64,000 nucleotides of DNA, taken from NCBI GenBank assembly GCA_035517775.1, contig DATIYF010000018.1, positions 46,168 to 110,167 of the forward strand, given 5' to 3'. The notes under the pieces were generated by a model. That model saw only the letters and a list, made by a program, of their open reading frames with translations, was not told where the DNA came from and did not search any database. This document shows, piece after piece, positions 8,816 to 15,999 of the stretch (position 1 is the stretch's first letter; the number at the start of each line of letters is the position of its first letter). The position numbers and the translations under genes were made by a program. Origin of the DNA: DATIYF01 sp035517775. Lineage in GTDB: Bacteria; Acidobacteriota; Terriglobia; Terriglobales; Acidobacteriaceae.

Positions 8816-9700
8816 CTAGCGGTCCGCTCCCTGCCTGAGGCGCGAATCCTCGGAATCAGCGGCGCGCGGGCTTTCGGCTGGCGCTTCCTCCAATGGCTCG
8901 GCCTCGCTGCTGATGGCCGTGGGCAGCGTCGAGGGCGGAACATAACGGCGCAAAAGTTGTCCCATCTGCTCGCGCAGTTGCTCCACGGTCATGTCGCGTT
9001 CAATCTTGCCGCCCACCGCCAGGCTGATGGCCCCGGTTTCCTCGGAGACGACCACGGCAATGGCATCGGTTTCTTCGGTCACCCCAATACCGGCGCGGTG
9101 CCTGGTTCCCAGCTGGGTAGAAAGCACCGGATTCATAGAAAGCGGCAGAAAGCAGGCGGCCGCGGCAATGCGGTCTTTCTGCACGATCACGGCGCCATCG
9201 TGCAGCGGCGCGCTGGGACGGAAGATCGTGGCCAGCAGATCATAGGAAAGCTTGGCGTCGAGCAGGACGCCGCTTTCGATATAAGTGCGCAGGCCGATCT
9301 CGCGCTCGATGACAATCAGCGCCCCGGTCTGGTTCTGAGAAAAAAGATTGCAGGCCAGCACAATGTCGTCGTAGGCGTCGGTTTCTGCGGCGAGAGTGCG
9401 GCTCAAGGTCAGCCGCCGGCCCAGGCGCGCCAGGGCCTGGCGAATCTCCGCCTGAAACACCACGATCAGGGCAAAGACGGCATAGGGCAGCAAAGTGCTG
9501 ATCAGCCAGTTGAGCGTGACCAGCTCGCCCAGGCGTGAAAAGTAAAAGGCCAAGCCCAGCGCTGCCACGCCCACCAGCATGTAGGCGGCGCGCGTGCCTT
9601 TGATCAACGCCAAAAATTCGTAGATGATGACCGCCACCAGCACGATGTCGGCAATGGAGACTACCGACAAATGCGGCCAGGGTGCGGTGGACAACAACAT
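8816..9700 (-). CDS. cdaA: diadenylate cyclase CdaA
   Basis: A 294-residue membrane enzyme that makes cyclic di-AMP from two ATP. Three N-terminal membrane helices (about residues 15-34, 38-54 and 66-84) precede the DAC domain with the conserved DGA (168-170, in LHDGAVIV) and RHR (200-202, in TRHRAGIGVTEETDA) motifs. The C-terminal 40 residues are polar and variable. It starts the operon cdaA-cdaR-glmM; GGAGG lies nine bases before the ATG. Cyclic di-AMP usually controls potassium and osmolyte uptake and wall stress; no receptor for it is visible in this window. Confidence 0.93.
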   Translation of the reverse strand: MLLSTAPWPHLSVVSIADIVLVAVIIYEFLALIKGTRAAYMLVGVAALGLAFYFSRLGELVTLNWLISTLLPYAVFALIVVFQAEIRQALARLGRRLTLSRTLAAETDAYDDIVLACNLFSQNQTGALIVIEREIGLRTYIESGVLLDAKLSYDLLATIFRPSAPLHDGAVIVQKDRIAAAACFLPLSMNPVLSTQLGTRHRAGIGVTEETDAIAVVVSEETGAISLAVGGKIERDMTVEQLREQMGQLLRRYVPPSTLPTAISSEAEPLEEAPAESPRAADSEDSRLRQGADR

Positions 9701-9738
9701 GCCCGAGGGCCTCCAGAGACGGTCAGAAAGCTTAGCTC

Positions 9739-9744
9739 ATTGTA
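9739..9744 (-). promoter_or_regulatory. candidate -10 box for the cdaA operon
   Basis: TACAAT on the minus strand, about 40 bases before the cdaA ATG. The matching -35 region (CAGGCG) is poor, so the call rests on the -10 box alone. Confidence 0.3.
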
Positions 9745-9782
9745 ATGCAGCGCCGGAAAGCCGCCTGCGAGAGACACGACTC

Positions 9783-11156
9783 TTACGGATTTTCCTTACC
9801 CTTCACCGTGGCGCGCAATGTGCCGCGCGCCAGGCGGGCCGAAATGTCATCGCCCGGGCGTACCGTGGCTGCGTCCTTGAGCAACTGGCCTGAGGCATCA
9901 AAAACCAGGGCGTAGCCACGATCGAGAATGGCAATGGGCGAGAGCGCTTCAATCTGCCGGGCGAGCTGCTCCAGGCGCGCGCCACAGCGCAGCAGGATGG
10001 TGCGCATGGCCGCCGCAGCCGCGCCGGCCTTGATCTCCAATTCCTTGCGCGTTGCCTCGAGCATAAGGCGCGCGTCATAGTGCCGCACCGCCCCGGCCAG
10101 CGCGTCAAATTGCCGCCGCAAACCCTCCAGTATGTCGCGCTCGGCGTGGAGCAGGCGGTTCGAAAGATCATCGAGCCGCTGCTGGCGCCTGCGGATTGCA
10201 TCCATCATGCGGGCAAAGGCGCCATGCTGCGCCAGTTCGGTGAGGCCCTGGCGCGCGGTCAGCAGGTGGAAGCGCATCGCCCGCTCCAAAGTTTGCCGCA
10301 GGCCTTCCAACTGCTCCTCGATTTCCTGGCGCGAGCGGATCACCAGTTCCGCCGCCGCCGAAGGCGTAGGCGCGCGCAGGTCGGCGACGAAATCAAGAAT
10401 CGTGAAGTCGGTTTCGTGTCCCACGGCCGAGATAACGGGAATTCTCGATTCCGCCACCGTGCGCGCCAGTGCCTCATCATTGAACGCAGCCAGATCTTCG
10501 GCCGATCCCCCGCCGCGCGCCACCACGATCACCTCCACGCTGCGCGAGCGGTTGAAGTAGCGAATGCCGCTAATCACTTCATGCGCCGCCGCCTCTCCCT
10601 GCACCTGGGCGGGAAAGATCAATACGTTCACGCTGCGGTGCCGCCGCTCGAGAATGTTGAGGATGTCGCGCAGGGCCGCCGCCTGTGGCGAGGTGACGAT
10701 GCCGATTCGGCTAGGCAGGGCGGGAATCGGCTTCTTGCGGGCGGAATCGAACAGCCGCTCGGACTCCAGCTTCGCTTTGAGCTGCTCGAAGGCGATCTGC
10801 AGCGCGCCCGCGCCCTTGGGCTCTATATACTCGGCTGAAATCTGCAGCTGGCCGCGGTCTTCGTAGATAGTAATGCGCCCGCGCACCACCACTTGCATGC
10901 CGTTTTCCGGCCGAAACCGCAAGAGCCGCGCCTGCGAGCGGAACATCACCGCGTGGAGCTGCGAATTGTGGTCTTTCAGAGTGAAGTAGAGGTGCCCGGA
11001 GTCATGTGCGCGAAAGTTGGAAATTTCCCCCTCCACCCAAACGTCCGCGTATTCGCGCTCAATGTGCGTACGAACCGCGGCCACCAGTTCACGCACCGTC
11101 CAGGTTCGGCGCTCGGGTGGCCGGAAGCTGAAGCCCATTTGATCGGAGAGAGACAT
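9783..11156 (-). CDS. xseA: exodeoxyribonuclease VII large subunit
   Basis: A 457-residue large subunit of exonuclease VII, which degrades single-stranded DNA in both directions during mismatch and recombination repair. An N-terminal OB-fold (VRTHIEREYADVWVEGEIS, then SGHLYFTLKD) is followed by the catalytic domain (SRIGIVTSPQAAALRDIL, VIVVARGGGSAEDL, IPVISAVGHETDFTILDFVAD, RAPTPSAAAEL), a long coiled-coil region and a C-terminal segment with LDRGYALV. The start at 11156 is chosen because the frame further upstream is not conserved in character. No xseB small-subunit gene is visible next to it. Confidence 0.94.
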   Translation of the reverse strand: MSLSDQMGFSFRPPERRTWTVRELVAAVRTHIEREYADVWVEGEISNFRAHDSGHLYFTLKDHNSQLHAVMFRSQARLLRFRPENGMQVVVRGRITIYEDRGQLQISAEYIEPKGAGALQIAFEQLKAKLESERLFDSARKKPIPALPSRIGIVTSPQAAALRDILNILERRHRSVNVLIFPAQVQGEAAAHEVISGIRYFNRSRSVEVIVVARGGGSAEDLAAFNDEALARTVAESRIPVISAVGHETDFTILDFVADLRAPTPSAAAELVIRSRQEIEEQLEGLRQTLERAMRFHLLTARQGLTELAQHGAFARMMDAIRRRQQRLDDLSNRLLHAERDILEGLRRQFDALAGAVRHYDARLMLEATRKELEIKAGAAAAAMRTILLRCGARLEQLARQIEALSPIAILDRGYALVFDASGQLLKDAATVRPGDDISARLARGTLRATVKGKENP

Positions 11157-11211
11157 TGGGGGAAGTTTACCGCAGTAGGCAGACGAAGCGCCGATTCCCA
11201 CGGCGGTTGAC

Positions 11212-11436
11212 CTAGTGCCGGAACCGCCCCACCACATAGAGCACAACCGTGAGCAGCACGCTCAGCAGAATGCAGGTCACGAGCGGGAAATATACCGTCG
11301 TGTTGTTGCGGCGATAGACAAAGTCACCCGGCAAGCGGCCCAGTGGAAGATGGGTCCGGCCGGCAAGAATGAGCAGAGCTCCGCAGGCCACCAGCAGGAG
11401 GCCAAACACGATCAGCATTTTGCCCAGCCCTGCCAT
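11212..11436 (-). CDS. DUF2905-type small membrane protein
   Basis: A 74-residue protein with two membrane helices (MLIVFGLLLVACGALLILAG and YFPLVTCILLSVLLTVVLYV) around the short loop LPLGRLPGDFVYRRNNTTVYFP. The loop and spacing match the widespread DUF2905 family, whose function is unknown. It lies 55 bases upstream of xseA on the same strand and may share its transcript. Confidence 0.8.
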   Translation of the reverse strand: MAGLGKMLIVFGLLLVACGALLILAGRTHLPLGRLPGDFVYRRNNTTVYFPLVTCILLSVLLTVVLYVVGRFRH

Positions 11437-11530
11437 CGCATTTTCAGTGTAAACAAATTACATTCCACGCTGCCAGGAACGAAGCGAAGGCGGTGGGGTA
11501 TTCCATAGCTGGCTTTGTCACGCAAAGAAC

Positions 11531-11560
11531 TTGACGAATCCGCCCGGGTTCCGCTACTCT
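11531..11560 (+). promoter_or_regulatory. candidate promoter with the start codon eight bases downstream
   Basis: TTGACG (11531-11536), an 18-base spacer and TACTCT (11555-11560) form a plausible sigma-70 promoter. The ATG of the next gene begins at 11569, so the transcript would have almost no leader; no Shine-Dalgarno sequence is visible before that ATG. Confidence 0.4.
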
Positions 11561-11568
11561 TTCCTTTT

Positions 11569-12186
11569 ATGCTCGAACATCGCCCGCGCCGCCGGCACCC
11601 GCACCAGTCTTTCCGGCCTTCGCACGCCCGCGCGGTGGAGGACTTGCGCTTCATTCGTGAAACTATGGAGCGCTCGTCCTCCTTTACCGCCGTTCCGGGC
11701 TGGGGCCAGGTCGCTATGGGCGCCACTGCGCTCGGCGCCGCCTGGATTGCCCGCTGGCAGCTCCATCCCTGGACGTGGCTGCAAGTCTGGCTGGGTGAGG
11801 CGGTAGTGGCTGCGGCGGTGGTGCTGGCGGCTACCTGGGCCAAGGCGCAGAAGGCCGGTCTGCCGCTCACCAGCGGTCCCGGCCGGAAGGTGGGCTTGAA
11901 TTTTCTGCCGCCTATGGCGGCCGGCGCTTTGCTCACCGTCATTCTTTATCGCGCGGGGCTGGTGCGCGCGCTCCCAGGAACCTGGCTTCTGCTCTATGGA
12001 ACTGGCGTGGTTGCGGGCGGCGCTTTTTCTGTGACCAGCGTGCCGGTAATGGGCCTTTGCTTCATGCTGATGGGTATGGCGGCGCTGTTTTCGCCGCCGG
12101 CATGGGGCAACGCCTTTATGGCCGCGGGCTTCGGCGGGCTGCACATCGCTTTTGGACTTTGGATCGCAAGGAGGCACGGTGGGTAG
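11569..12186 (+). CDS. integral membrane protein of unknown function
   Basis: A 205-residue protein with a basic N-terminus (MLEHRPRRRHPHQSFRPSHARAVEDLRF, split here as a polar head) followed by about six hydrophobic helices. The segment AVEDLRFIRETMERSSSFTAVPG before the first helix is a recognisable feature of membrane proteins that sit next to a small winged-helix regulator in acidobacteria, as I recall. I cannot give a function. The start at 11569 is the first ATG; an upstream TTG at 11515 has no ribosome site. Its end overlaps the start of the downstream regulator by eight bases, so the two are co-translated. Confidence 0.7.
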   Translation: MLEHRPRRRHPHQSFRPSHARAVEDLRFIRETMERSSSFTAVPGWGQVAMGATALGAAWIARWQLHPWTWLQVWLGEAVVAAAVVLAATWAKAQKAGLPLTSGPGRKVGLNFLPPMAAGALLTVILYRAGLVRALPGTWLLLYGTGVVAGGAFSVTSVPVMGLCFMLMGMAALFSPPAWGNAFMAAGFGGLHIAFGLWIARRHGG

Positions 12187-12559
12187 GCCCAAACTCGCCA
12201 TTCCGCGCCACTCGCTGGCCGAAGACCCTGCGCCGCGCACCTTTTCTCGGCGCCACAGCGGCGAACTGCCTGATCTCGATCGCCTGATTCATGAGCGCAT
12301 TCGCCTGGGTATCGTCAGCGCTCTTGCCATCAATGACTCGCTCAGCTTCAACGACCTGAAGCGGCTGCTCAAGACAACCGACGGCAACTTGAGCGTGCAT
12401 GCCCGCAAGCTGGAAGAGGCCAAATACATCGCCTGCAGCAAGTTTTTCGAAGGCCGCCTGCCGCGCACCGAATACCGCCTCACTGCCGTTGGCCGCAAAG
12501 CCCTGGAGGAATATTTACGGCAGATGGAAGACCTGATCCGCATGACCCGCGAAGACTGA
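12179..12559 (+). CDS. winged-helix transcriptional regulator
   Basis: A 126-residue DNA-binding protein. The core (LDRLIHERIRLGIVSALAIN, LSFNDLKRLLKTTDGNLSVH, then RTEYRLTAVGRKALEEYL) is the MarR/ArsR-like winged helix found in small regulators of the HTH_27 type. The GTG at 12179 is preferred because AGGAGG stands five bases before it, while the frame's earlier TTG has none. It overlaps the end of the membrane-protein gene by eight bases, so the pair probably works together, with this protein controlling the membrane gene or its own operon. No ligand-binding domain is visible. Confidence 0.85.
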   Translation: MGRPKLAIPRHSLAEDPAPRTFSRRHSGELPDLDRLIHERIRLGIVSALAINDSLSFNDLKRLLKTTDGNLSVHARKLEEAKYIACSKFFEGRLPRTEYRLTAVGRKALEEYLRQMEDLIRMTRED

Positions 12560-12606
12560 CCTCCTGCTCCTCAGGCCGCCGTTCCCGCGATGCTACAATG
12601 CGCGCG

Positions 12607-13311
12607 ATGAAAACGATCGCAGCATTAGCCACCCTTCTGGCCGGCGCCATGCTTTTGAGCGCTCAGGCACCCTCCGCCGTCGAGACCACGGCTGAGCCCA
12701 TGCATCACCTGGCCCTGGAAAATCAGTACGTCCGGGCGTTCCAAGTCGAGGTGCCGCCGCATTCTTCCACGCTCTTGCACCGCCACCGTCATGACTACAT
12801 TTACGTCGTCTTGGGTGCGGCGGAAATTTCCAATGAGGTCGCCGGCAAGCCTCCCGCTGCCATGAAAGTCCAAGAGGGCGAGGTAAATTTTGTGCCGGGA
12901 AACTTCGCCCACGTCATGCACAACCTGGGCGCCACGCCGTTTCGCAATGTCACCATCGAACTTCTTCAGGATGAGCAGGCACACAAGAACCCTCCACCCG
13001 CTTGGGGCGAAGAGCGCGGCCTGCACATTCTCGAAGGTGGGACCGAGGACATCATGTTCGTGAAGGATGGCGTGCGCGTCTCTGAGATCGAATTGCAGCC
13101 CGGCGGCGTGATTCCCCGCCATCACCACGCGGGGCCGCATCTGTTGATCGCACTGACCGATCTCGATCTCCGCAGCGACGAGGCGGGTAAGGGGATTTCG
13201 CCGGTCCGGGTTCAGGCTGGGGACCTCAAATGGGTGCCGGGCGGCTTCACTCACACTCTGACCAACGCCGGCAAGCAGGAAGCAAAATTCGTGACCCTCG
13301 AATTCCACTGA
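12607..13311 (+). CDS. secreted double-cupin protein
   Basis: A 234-residue exported protein. A signal peptide (MKTIAALATLLAGAMLLSA) is followed by two cupin beta-barrels. The first has the metal-binding pattern LLHRHRHDYIYVVLGAAE and, later, PGNFAHVMHN; the second has IPRHHHAGPHLLIALTDLD and PGGFTHTLTN. Both barrels keep the His residues needed for a metal site. The substrate is unknown. The start at 12607 gives a clean signal peptide; an ATG nine bases earlier is also possible. It is transcribed after the winged-helix regulator with a gap of 47 bases. Confidence 0.8.
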   Translation: MKTIAALATLLAGAMLLSAQAPSAVETTAEPMHHLALENQYVRAFQVEVPPHSSTLLHRHRHDYIYVVLGAAEISNEVAGKPPAAMKVQEGEVNFVPGNFAHVMHNLGATPFRNVTIELLQDEQAHKNPPPAWGEERGLHILEGGTEDIMFVKDGVRVSEIELQPGGVIPRHHHAGPHLLIALTDLDLRSDEAGKGISPVRVQAGDLKWVPGGFTHTLTNAGKQEAKFVTLEFH

Positions 13312-13503
13312 TTCCTGCAGAATTGAGCACACCACGCCGCTTTCGCGGGCGTACTCCCCTGGGCGTCGTGATCGGCTGGCCGGCCTGGTTCGCGGCGGTC
13401 ATACCGTGGCCGCCACCGCGCTCAACATCGCCGATCATCGCAAAGATTTCCCCATGCCCGAGCCGCGCGCTGCTATCTATTGTCCGAAGGCTTAGAGATT
13501 GCT

Positions 13504-14877
13504 TCAGGCCGGAATTCCCAGCAGCGCGCCCTCCTGCACCGCCTCCACGCGGGCGCCGATCCAGCGATTGGGCGTGTGCTCGCCGGTTAGATGCAGCTTC
13601 AGATAATTGTCGGTGAGGGCTTCGGTAAAAGCTGGCTGCCCAGCTTTGCCGGTCTGCGGGTTCAAGGTGATCGCAGCCACCGTCTTGCCGATAAAGCCGT
13701 GCATAAAAGCGAGCTTCTTGCTCGCGGCAAGCTCGCGCAGAATACGGTTGCGCTCTTGTGCCGCCTGCGCCGTCACCTGCGCCTCCATGGCCGCGGCTGG
13801 CGTGCCCGGCCGCGGCGAGTAAGTAAACACGTGCAGATAGGTGAAGGGCAGATCCTCGACCGCCCGGCGTGTTTCCTCGAACTCGGCGTCAGTTTCGCCG
13901 GGGAAGCCCACCATTACATCGGCGCCGATGGCCGCATCCGGTATGGCCGTGCGAATCTTGTGAATCCTTTCCCGATAGTGCCAGGGCCGGTATTTGCGAT
14001 GCATTCGCCGCAGCACGCCGTCGCTGCCTGACTGCATCGGCACATGGGCGTGCCTGGCGATGCGCGCCGACCCCGCCATTATGGCAATCAGTTCGTCGCT
14101 CCAATCCATTGGCTCGACCGAGCTGACGCGAAGTTTCTCAAGCTCAGTCTGCGCCAGAATCGCGCGCACCAGGTCTGCAAAGCGTGGCTTGCCGGCGAGG
14201 TCGCGGCCCCAGCGGCCCAGATTGATGCCCGAAATCACCACCTCGCGATAGCCGGCCTCGACCAGCGTGTTCAGTTCCCCAAGAACCCGTTCCAGGGGCA
14301 GCGAGCGGCTGTGGCCGCGCACCGAGGGAATCACGCAGAACGAGCAGCGGTTGTCACAGCCATCCTGCACCTTCAGATTCGGGCGGGTGCGCTGCCCGGC
14401 GGCATCGAAGACGGGCGCGGCCAGCAGTTCCGTGTGAGCGAAAATATCAGAGACAAAAATTCCGCTTGTGTGCTCTGCCTGAGCCTTGACCAGTTGAGGA
14501 AGCGGAACAAATCCGGCGGAAAGCGGACGGCTATCTTCAAACCGCCCCAGCGCGATCTTGGCCAATTCATGCTTGTGCGAGTTGCCGATGACCCGCGAAA
14601 CCCCGGGTAGCGCCGCAACCTCCTGCGGCGCCCGCTGCGCGTAGCAGCCGGTGACCACGATCTCGCAGCCGGGATTTTGCCGCCGGATGCGCCGAATCGC
14701 AGCGCGCGCATCCTGGTCGGCGGCGGCAGTCACCGTGCACGTGTTCAGCACCACCAGCTTCGCCCCCGAAGGCGAATCCGCGCGCGCCAGCCCGTGCTCG
14801 CGCAACTGTTGCTCTAGGGCGGCGCCGTCGGCCTGGGTGGCCCGGCAGCCGAAATTTTCCACGTAAAAGCTGGGCAC
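13504..14877 (-). CDS. mtaB: tRNA t6A37 methylthiotransferase MtaB
   Basis: A 457-residue radical-SAM enzyme that turns t6A37 into ms2t6A37 in tRNAs reading ANN codons. The N-terminal methylthiotransferase domain carries three iron-sulfur cysteines (VENFGCRAT, VLNTCTVT, VTGCYAQRAP). The radical-SAM cluster motif is QDGCDNRCSFCVIP, followed by GHSRS and VMVGFPGETDAEFEET. The C-terminal part corresponds to the TRAM RNA-binding domain. The GTG at 14877 places the start directly before PSFYVENFGCR, as in relatives; a GTG at 14919 would add 14 residues. It is convergent with the bicupin gene. Confidence 0.92.
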   Translation of the reverse strand: MPSFYVENFGCRATQADGAALEQQLREHGLARADSPSGAKLVVLNTCTVTAAADQDARAAIRRIRRQNPGCEIVVTGCYAQRAPQEVAALPGVSRVIGNSHKHELAKIALGRFEDSRPLSAGFVPLPQLVKAQAEHTSGIFVSDIFAHTELLAAPVFDAAGQRTRPNLKVQDGCDNRCSFCVIPSVRGHSRSLPLERVLGELNTLVEAGYREVVISGINLGRWGRDLAGKPRFADLVRAILAQTELEKLRVSSVEPMDWSDELIAIMAGSARIARHAHVPMQSGSDGVLRRMHRKYRPWHYRERIHKIRTAIPDAAIGADVMVGFPGETDAEFEETRRAVEDLPFTYLHVFTYSPRPGTPAAAMEAQVTAQAAQERNRILRELAASKKLAFMHGFIGKTVAAITLNPQTGKAGQPAFTEALTDNYLKLHLTGEHTPNRWIGARVEAVQEGALLGIPA

Positions 14878-15080
14878 GCTTCTATGGTAAACGATGCGGG
14901 AACGAGCCTGCTGCTCCACACCAGGCGCCCGCGCCCATCTGAAGAAGACACAAATCCCTTAGTGGAGAAGAATCGGGAAGACGGGAGGAAGGCGAATCAA
15001 GTCCGCCGATTCGGAAAAACCTTCGAAACCGTGCTTTTTGCCGGCCACCCGAGCGCAGCCGGTTAGCTCAGGCCGCTGCC

Positions 15081-15398
15081 TTACGCCGTCGCCGCCTGCC
15101 GCCGCTGCATGAAACATTCGCGGCAAAACACCGGACGCCCCTGGGTCGGCTTAAATGGCACCGTCGTTTCTTTGCCGCACTGTGAGCACACTGTACGCGT
15201 TTCCACCTTCGCGTAGTTGGTATGCGGCTGGCCCACTGGCGCTGCCCCGAGTACCGAGACCCGTTTGGTTTTGCAGGCCTTGCAGCGCTTGGGTTCATTT
15301 CTGAACTGCTTATCGTGGAAGAACAACTGTTCTCCCGCGGTAAAGACGAAGTCGGCGCCACAGTCCACACATTTCAACACCTTGTCCTGGAATTCCAT
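15081..15398 (-). CDS. zinc-ribbon protein with a CxxC-x17-CxxC domain
   Basis: A 105-residue protein with two zinc-ribbon-like halves. The first has VLKCVDCGADFVFTAGEQ and PKRCKACKTKR; the second has TVCSQCGKET and VFCRECFMQR, with exactly 17 residues between its CxxC pairs. This matches the CxxC-x17-CxxC domain family of unknown function; such ribbons usually bind nucleic acid or a protein partner. GGGAGC precedes the ATG. It lies between mtaB and rpsU on the same strand, with about 200 bases on each side, so co-transcription is uncertain. Confidence 0.82.
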   Translation of the reverse strand: MEFQDKVLKCVDCGADFVFTAGEQLFFHDKQFRNEPKRCKACKTKRVSVLGAAPVGQPHTNYAKVETRTVCSQCGKETTVPFKPTQGRPVFCRECFMQRRQAATA

Positions 15399-15634
15399 TG
15401 AGAGATGCTCCCTTCACCTGCTCCCCGTCGTGGCACAGCCTTGGGCCCGCCACAAAACTTCGCGGAGCTTCCGCTGACACCCCCCTCAATTGTTCCCCTT
15501 GAAGAACTTCCCCTGGACTCGGCCCGCCAAGTCCCGTGAAAAATGACCTGGGTGTTGCCTTCGACTGCACTCACCCGCGCATCCGCCCGCCAAGCGGGGA
15601 CGCCCCGCAGACGAGGCGATTTAGAAAATGGAAT

Positions 15635-15660
15635 GGGCCGCCACCCGGGAGCAGCGGCCC
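15635..15660 (-). terminator. terminator hairpin after rpsU
   Basis: On the minus strand a GGGCCGC / GCGGCCC stem with a 12-base loop is followed by ATTCCATTTTC, about 10 bases after the rpsU stop codon. Confidence 0.5.
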
Positions 15661-15669
15661 TGCGGACAT

Positions 15670-15867
15670 TTACTCTTGTTCTTTTCTTTGTTTCTTCCGG
15701 CTGCGCTTGCGCGCCAAAGCTTCCTTCACCCGCTTTTTCTCACCGGGCTTCAGGTAAAAGGAGTGACGTTTCACTTCCTTGATGATGTCTTCTTGCTGCA
15801 CCTTACGCTTGAAGCGGCGCAAAGCATTTTCGAGGGATTCACCCTCCTGAATCCTGACTTCCGCCAA
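15670..15867 (-). CDS. rpsU: 30S ribosomal protein S21
   Basis: A 65-residue S21 protein of the small ribosomal subunit. The conserved core reads AEVRIQEGESLENALRRF, KRKVQQEDIIKEV and HSFYLKPGEKKRVKEALA, followed by a basic Lys/Arg tail. The TTG at 15867 is chosen because it places the start at the usual position before AEVRI and follows a G-rich ribosome site (GGGGGTG); the longer frame to 15939 would add 24 residues not seen in S21. The protein helps initiation and mRNA-anti-SD contact. It appears monocistronic. Confidence 0.92.
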   Translation of the reverse strand: MAEVRIQEGESLENALRRFKRKVQQEDIIKEVKRHSFYLKPGEKKRVKEALARKRSRKKQRKEQE

Positions 15868-15968
15868 CCGGCTACACCCCCAAACTCGTCCCACTTGGAC
15901 GGGATAGTTATTGCAAGGTTCTACGGCCAAGTCAAGCAATATATGTGACTTTTGGGCATAGAAAATGC

Positions 15969-15999
15969 GGCCCGGAGCGTCTCAAGATGCGTCCGGGCC
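15969..15999 (-). terminator. terminator hairpin after the TonB receptor gene
   Basis: An 8-bp perfect stem (GGCCCGGA / TCCGGGCC) with a 15-base loop lies directly after the receptor's stop codon and is followed on the minus strand by GCATTTTC. Confidence 0.55.
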
